This document shows positions 58,190 through 64,000 of a stretch of 64,000 bases of DNA, piece after piece (within the stretch, counting starts at the first letter, position 1; every line of letters starts with the position of its first letter). A program made the position numbers and the translations under genes. The DNA is taken from assembly GCA_018340375.1 (NCBI GenBank), contig JAFFJZ010000009.1, positions 17,996,501-18,060,500 of the forward strand, in the 5' to 3' direction. Below the pieces are notes generated by a model. The model ran no database searches, had not been told where the DNA came from, and saw only the letters and a program-made list of their open reading frames with translations. Source of the DNA: Gonatopus flavifemur (lineage: Eukaryota > Arthropoda > Insecta > Hymenoptera > Dryinidae).

Positions 58190-61158
58190 TGATGGCGTCC
58201 TCTCGGGTAAAATATTCCGGAGGTAAAATAGCCTCCCGTTCGAATCCCTAGGTGGAGGCTGCTCGAGAGAACCTCATCAAACGAGATAGGAATCCAAAGA
58301 AAATAGGGAAGAAAGAGAACATTCTTTGAGTTGGAGCGTGGAATGTTAGATCACTGAGACAAACAGGAAAATTAGAAAATTTGAAACTGGAAATGAAGAG
58401 GTTGGGTATCGATGTAATGTGAATTAGTGAAATGAGATGGCCGCAAGAAGGGGATTTCTGTAGTGGGGATTATAGAATCATTCACACAGGATCAAAGAAT
58501 GGTCAAGCAGGTGTGAGAATTATAATGCATAAGAGGGTAGGGAATAGGATAGGAAATTATTTGCAACATAGCGAACGCGTAATGATGGTCAGAGTTAGAA
58601 CAAAACCGGTAGACACTGTTATAGTCCAAGTATATATGCCCACATCTGCATGCTCAGGGGAGGATATCGAAAAAACGTACGATGAAATAGAAGAAGTGAT
58701 AGAATATGTGAAGGGAGAAGAAAATTTAATGATCATAGGCGACTGGAATGCGGTAGTAGGGCAAGGAGAAGAGGCCAACATAATAGGAGATTTTGCGTTA
58801 GGAAAAAGAAATGAAAGAGGACAACGTTTAATCGAATTCTGTGAGAGTCATAAAATGTTTATTACCAACACATTATTCAAAAATCATCCAAGAAGAATCC
58901 ATACTTGGAAAATGCCAGGAGATACAGCAAGATATCAAATTGATTACATATTAGTAAAACAAAGATTTAGAAACCAAGTGAAAAGCTGTAAAACTTATCC
59001 AGGCGCGGATATAGATAGTGATCACAATATGTTGCTGATGAAATGTTCTCTGAAATTCAAAGCTCTGAAGAAGAAAAGGCAAATGCAAAAAAGATGGAAT
59101 TTGAAGAATCTCAAACAAGAAAAAACACAGGACGCATTCAAAGCGATGTTGGACGGCAAATTGGAGGATCGACAAGAGAAAGACTTGGAAATAGAGAGTA
59201 GATGGACAAATATGGAGGGGAACATAGAGCAATGTGCAGATGAAATTTTGAAGAACGATGAGATAGAGCCTAAGAAACCATGGATAACAGAAGAAATTCT
59301 CGATTTAAATAATGAAAGGAGGAAATACAAGAATGAGAATAGTGAACAAGATCAGCAGACAAACAAGGCACTGAGGAATGAAATAATCAGAGAATCAAGG
59401 AAAGCAAAAGAACAATGGTTGGAGGGGAAATGTCAAGATATAGAAGTGAGATTACATTTAGGAAAAATTGAAGAGGCATATAGGATTGTCAAGAGATTTT
59501 TGGGACGAATGAAATCTAGAAGCAGTAAGATCAAAAATTCTCTAGGAAGACAATTGATAAGAACGGAGGAAAAAATAGAACAATGGATCAATCATTTAGA
59601 AGATCTGTATAAAGGAGGCGATAATATGGGATTCTTAGAGAGGGAGGAAGATGTCGATGAAGAAGAATTGGGAGATTCAATTTTGAGATCAGAATTCGAC
59701 AGGGCTTTGAAAGAAGTGAAAAATAATAAAGCGCCAGGAACAGATGGCATAAGTGCGGACCTTATCAAAGCCTCCAGTCAGGGAACTCGTGACGCACTGT
59801 TTGAATTGGTCAGAGATATGTACGAAACAGGCGAAGTACCGAAAGATTTCCAGAAGAATAAAATTGTCGCCATTCCAAGAAAAACAAGGAGCATACAAAG
59901 GCGAGAACTACAGAACGATTAGTTCAACTTCACATGCCTCGAAAATACTTACAAGAATCATATACAGGAGAATAGAGAATAAAATAGAGAGTAGATTAGC
60001 AGAAGATCAGTTCGGTTTTAGGAAAAATAGGGGAACGCGAGAAGCAATATTAGCACTGAGAATATATAGGTTTTGTAGATATACAAAAAGCATTCGATAA
60101 TGTTGATTGGGAGAAGATATTCACGATTTTGAGAAAGGTAGGAATTAATTTCAGGGATAGGAGAATAATATATGAATTATATAAGAATCAAACCGCAATA
60201 ATAGAAATAGGGGGTCAAAGAGGAGAAGCACAAATTAGAAGAGGGATGAGACAAGGATGCTCACTATCGCCATTGATTTTCAATTTGTATATAGAAGAAG
60301 CGATGAACGAAGTGGAGGAACAAGTGCAATTGAAATTACAGATTCGAGGTGAAAATGTAAGCATGTTGAGATTTGCGGATGACATAGCTATATTAGCTAC
60401 GAGTGGTGATGAGTTAGAAAATACTCTCAACACTATGAAAAAAATATTACTAGACAAACATTGTATGAATATAAATAAAGACAAAACAAAATTCATGATT
60501 TGTACAACAGCGAACACATCAAGAAGAACGAAAATCAAAATAGATGCAGAAACAATTCAGCAAGTCAAAGCATTTAAATATCTAGGGAGCATAATTACAG
60601 AAAACGGTGAAAGCGAAAGAGATATAAGAGCAAGAATAGCACAAGGGAAACAGGCTTTCCACCAAAAGAAACAGTTACTGTGTTCGGAGAATATTAGCTC
60701 AGTAGTAAGGAAGAAATTCTTGGAGAGTTACGTTTGGAGCACAGCATTATATGGTTGCGAAACTTGGACAATTGGAAAAACGGACCAACGAAGACTTGAA
60801 GCTTTTGAAATGTGGTGTTATAGAAAGATGCTCAGAATAAAGTGGATAGAGGAAGTAAGAAATGAAGAAGTACTTGAGAAGGTAAATGAAAAAAGAAGTC
60901 TCTTGAGACAGGTCGTGAAAAGAAGGAGTAATTTGATAGGACACACATTGAGGCATGATAGCTTATTGAAAACAATATTGGAAGGGAAAATGAATGGTAA
61001 AACTCGAAGAGGTAGACCTAGATTGAGTTATATGAAGCAAATTATACAAGATAAGGGTTGCCGTAGATATGCAGAAATTAAGCGGTTAGCGGATAATAGA
61101 CAGGGTTGGAGGATTTCATCGAACCAGTCATAAGACTGATTACTTCATGATGATGAGG
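58190..61158 (+). mobile_element. RTE-clade non-LTR retrotransposon, decayed
   Basis: 5' part: gcgtcctctcgggtaaaata at 58196, a leader typical of insect RTE elements (from memory). The single endonuclease-RT ORF begins near 58336 and runs to 61133. The 3' end has catgatgatgagg (about 61146-61158), the short TGA-type tail of RTE. Several lesions are described in the coding entry. Confidence 0.85.
58336..61133 (+). pseudogene. RTE endonuclease-reverse transcriptase, multiple frame breaks
   Basis: Order: AWNVRSLRQTGKLENL (58336), an in-frame TGA (58420-58422), ISEMRWPQ, IIGDWNAVVGQG, GDTARYQIDYILV, DSDHNMLLMK (endonuclease); then RT blocks NKAPGTDGISADL, a frameshift near 59878, NYRTISSTSHASKI, FGFRKNRGTREAI. 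At about 60062-60080 there is a deletion plus frame change. After it the first catalytic Asp block (VDIQKAFDNVDW), RRGMRQGCSLSPL, LRFADDIAIL (DD) and the C-terminal LYGCETWTI ... RRGRPRLSY follow to TAA at 61133. Reads are contiguous in three frames. Would copy its RNA at a nicked target; dead here. Confidence 0.92.
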
Positions 61159-61527
61159 GTATATCCAAATGTACTCTTAGAATGCAATCATTGAAATAAT
61201 TTATAAAAAAAATCAAAAACAAAATGAAGGATGGATGCAAATAATCAATATGCATAATGGAGATCTCGAATTGATGTTCTGTTGCAGAAGAGAATTTCTT
61301 ATCGATTGTTCAAAAAAGAATTATTGTTTGAACAACTGATCGACAAAAAAGAGTGACAAAGAATTACCAACGTCTTATTATTTTCTTTCATTATGTACTG
61401 TTCCATATGTTTATCCTGATTTTGTTATAAAAAGTAATGAATTATTCAAAACATGAAATTTGTGGGTGATAAGTTCTCTTAGAGGACTAATGAATTATGA
61501 AAAAAGGATTCCTCCTGAATTCTCCTA
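61159..61527. other. Non-coding stretch
   Basis: AT-rich, with an inverted pair cttatcgattgttcaa / ttgaacaactgatcga near 61298-61342. No gene. Confidence 0.4.
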
Positions 61528-62803
61528 CCAGGTGTGTGAGTATGAAACCAGAATTTTTGTACAGAAAAAACACGTTTATTGTAATGATATGATACAAAGT
61601 AACTTATTCAAAGTATTGTCCGTCGCTATCTATACATTTTTTCCATCTTCCTGGCAATTTGTGGATTCCGCGCCAAAAGAACTGTTGCTCTTTTGAGGCA
61701 AACCAGTCATCGAGCCATTCTCGTACACCTTCGTGAGAAGTAAAGCGCTGTTCAGCAAGTGCGTGTCCCATCGATGCGAACAAGTAGTAATCGGATGGGG
61801 CAAGGTCCAGTGAGTAAGGCACGTGCTGAAGAATCTCCCAACGGAACGACTCTATCATTTCCTGGACCTGTTTTGCTTTGTGTGCTGGTGCATTGTCATG
61901 CAGCAAAATCACCTTGTGTTGTCTTTGTTGGTATTCTGGTCGTTTTTCACGCAAAACTCGATCCAAATCGATCATTTGTTGTCGGTAGCGTTGAGTATTG
62001 ACAGTTTCCCCAGGTCTCAGCAGCTCGTAGTAGATTACGCCCTTCTGATCCCACCAAACACAGAGCATTGTCTTTCGTCCGTAGCGGTTTGGTCTTGCCG
62101 TCGATGTTGATGGTTCACCCGGAGTAACCCATGACTTTTTGCGTTTAGGATTCTCGAAATATATCCACTTTCTATCGTCAGTCACAATTCGATGTTTCTT
62201 TGGAACCTGGCGAGCAGCATTTCGCATGATGTTTTGCGGTTTTCCTGCTGTCTTTCGTTGAGTTCACGTGGAACCCATTTCCCCACCTTTTGTATTTTTC
62301 CCATGGCTTTCAACCGAAGGGAGATGGCTTCTCGAGTCACCTTTAACTGATCCGCCAGTTGTTGTTGTGTTTGAGCGTCGTCTTCGTCCAACGAGGCTTG
62401 CAGGTCAGCGCCTTCAAACTTTTTCGGTGGTCTTCCACATTCTTCGTTCCAGACGTCAAAATCGCCACTTTTGAACCGTTTGAACCACTCGAAACACTGT
62501 GTTTTACCGAGAGCATGCTCACAAAACGCCTCCACAAGCATTCGATGCGATTCGGCTGCGGTTTTCTTCAGATGAAAACAGAAAAGTAGTGCTGTCCGCA
62601 AATCGTAATTTGTTGGCACAAAACTCGACATGTTTATCTCTAATAAACTAATGCTACTGAATGAAACTCGTGTTATTGTGAGTTGGAAATCTCTGTCGGA
62701 TATCAATACAATAACAAGACACCGCTGACGTGATGTGTCGGTAACTGCATCGACATCTAGCGCCACCTATGTGCAAATTCCGGTCTCATACTTACACACC
62801 TGG
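61528..62803 (-). mobile_element. mariner element, mellifera-type, 1276 bp, TA duplication
   Basis: 29-bp inverted ends (ccaggtgtgtgagtatgaaa at 61528; tcatacttacacacctgg ending 62803), three mismatches, flanked by TA (61526-61527 and 62804-62805). Length is exactly that of a standard mariner. The transposase is on the minus strand. Confidence 0.93.
61604..62631 (-). pseudogene. mariner transposase (mellifera subfamily), one frameshift
   Basis: ATG at 62631 (MSSFVPTNYDLRTALLFCFH), the usual start of honeybee-type mariners. HTH region: CFEWFKRFKSGDFDV, GRPPKKFE, QTQQQLADQLKVTREAISLR. The frame shifts near 62195-62215, after MLLAR, and continues as HRIVTDDRKWIYFE. Catalytic Asp residues: TDDRKW, LHDNAPAH and LDLAPSDYYLF (spacing fits DD34D; the usual PDLAP reads LDLAP). 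It ends WKKCIDSDGQYFE at 61604. Other than the shift and scattered substitutions the protein is full length, so loss is recent. Confidence 0.92.
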
Positions 62804-62805
62804 TA

Positions 62806-62955
62806 CACTGTAAGAAAAACGGCGGTATTAGAGAAAGTCCACCCCCAATGGTGTTGTTTCAACACCTTGCGGTGTTATTATAACATCGAATTTCGGGGTG
62901 GACTCTTATAGAATTCATGCGGTATTGATTCTGACACCCTTTTCTTTACAATGTG
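62806..62955 (+). mobile_element. CACTGTAA-ended MITE, copy 2, abutting the mariner
   Basis: Begins cactgtaagaaaaac directly after the mariner's TA and ends tttctttacaatgtg. It aligns with the inverse of 39254-39444 but lacks about 45 bp of the middle. The ggtgt/acacc words in both orientations give strong self-pairing. Confidence 0.85.
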
Positions 62956-64000
62956 AAACTCTGAAATTTATAACAAATCAAAAACTCTCCGAATAGAATT
63001 CGATTCGAGCTCTTCGAGAATTCTTCTGGGACTGTAATGCTGTGTGGGAATAGAGAGACTTCCCCCGATGGGGCTCTATAGTGATAGAACGATACCACAC
63101 GAATCCATCTTTATTCGATTTCTATGGGTATTATTGTTTTTCACCAGTTATGCACGATACATCACTTGTACTTCCTTCCAGAATGCCCACTTCTGGGAAG
63201 TCAGGGAAAATTCAAGGAAGTGAAAATCGATCATGGAGAATTAGGGAGTGGGAGAAACAATTCTAGAAACCCCCACAGCACAAGCATGTCCCAAATAAAC
63301 TCTCTTTACTCTCCAAATACGGAAAAGGCAAAATTTCACTTGAACGGAAAGACGGGTTCCCTTCTGGCTGCCTAAAGAGTGAATTTCCACTCTGTTCAAG
63401 TGATGATTCACTCTTCAGGCAGCCAGGAAGGAACCTATCTTCTCGTTCGGGTGGGAATCTGACTCTTTCTAATTTAGAGAGTAAGTCAGTTCCAAAAGAA
63501 TTCATAATGAATTCTTGAGAATTCTTCGAGAGTTCTCTTCGAACACTAGGGTTTCATAAGAACTCATTCTGAACTGTCATACCGGGGACTCTCGAAGAAT
63601 CCAACGATGAATTCATTAAGAATTCTTCAGGAATTCAACATTACCAGGGTGCTGTGTGGGAAGTCAAGGAATTATTGAAGGACTGCAGAAATTAATTCAA
63701 ATGAGAAAGTGGAATATTTCTAGTGACATTCGAATCAATTGTATCGAGATCTTGACAAGAAAGTATTTAAAAAAGAGCCTTGATTGAGCAGCATGAATTA
63801 AATAACTTCATGTGTTCATGTGTTTCAGTATTCAATTTTTCGTAGTAATAGAGAAGATTGCAGTCACGCAAAACAAAAGATACTATTTTATGTAGTTGCA
63901 TGCATTTTTTCATGATGGAACACAAACAAAATTTCTTTCAAATAATGATTGTTGCAATTCTTTCGGAACTATCGTGGTGGAAATTGATTTGGGACATGCT
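62956..64000. other. MITE-rich non-coding end of window
   Basis: Contains gaattctt-type MITE sequence with gctgtgtggga ends at about 63040 and 63649. A 25-bp-arm palindrome lies at about 63370-63422 (ctgcctaaagagtgaat / attcactcttcaggcag). No gene recognised. Confidence 0.5.

Overview
This is eukaryotic, AT-rich, repeat-dense DNA, almost certainly from an arthropod and most likely an insect. The evidence is GT/AG introns with phase-0 exons and insect-type elements (two mariner lineages, BEL/Pao, a jockey/CR1-type LINE, an RTE LINE and many MITEs). Hymenoptera is only a guess. There is no bacterial gene organisation, CRISPR array, rRNA or tRNA gene, and I see no conserved single-copy host gene that I can name. 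Nearly every recognisable protein segment is transposon-derived.

Left part (1-37.3 kb). The minus strand carries an exploded TNP2/EnSpm (CACTA)-type transposase gene. A first exon at 37.27-37.16 kb (start ATG) is followed by small acidic phase-0 exons at 36.78-36.65, 34.59-34.51 and 11.14-11.02 kb. The transposase body lies at 6.09-4.48 kb and contains a frameshift. Its introns are packed with later insertions. One is a probable 9.25-kb hAT-type unit (11148-20401, ATAAT duplication) sitting 7 bp from an exon. Another is a long-TIR unit (21438-34215, AG duplication). Inside that lies a LINE (22.3-32.6 kb), and inside the LINE's ORF2 lies a 6.36-kb BEL/Pao retrotransposon with identical 306-bp LTRs and an ATTAC duplication. 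This is a four-level nest. The BEL element has tRNA-Tyr priming and a single Gag-Pol frame whose integrase is broken three times, once by a 93-bp inverted copy of its own LTR.

Middle (37.3-50 kb). A mariner (39971-41491) is itself split by a 204-bp hAT MITE. A 3-kb unit bounded by CCCTGG inverted ends is filled with degenerate repeats (42094-45067), and a TTAA-flanked piggyBac-like hairpin follows. Then come three plus-strand phase-0 exons (46043-49054) of an unidentified spliced gene.

Right part (50-64 kb). A compact transcription unit at 50.6-52.46 kb has CCAAT/TATA promoter signals, 164-bp tandem repeats in exon 1, one intron and an 88-residue basic coiled-coil protein whose ATG is created by splicing. 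It is followed by nested MITEs, a ~227-bp satellite array (55.3-56.7 kb), a decayed RTE LINE (58.19-61.16 kb) and a mellifera-type mariner on the minus strand (61528-62803). Throughout, hairpin-forming MITEs with TA, TG, AG, TTAA or 8-bp target duplications fill the remaining space.
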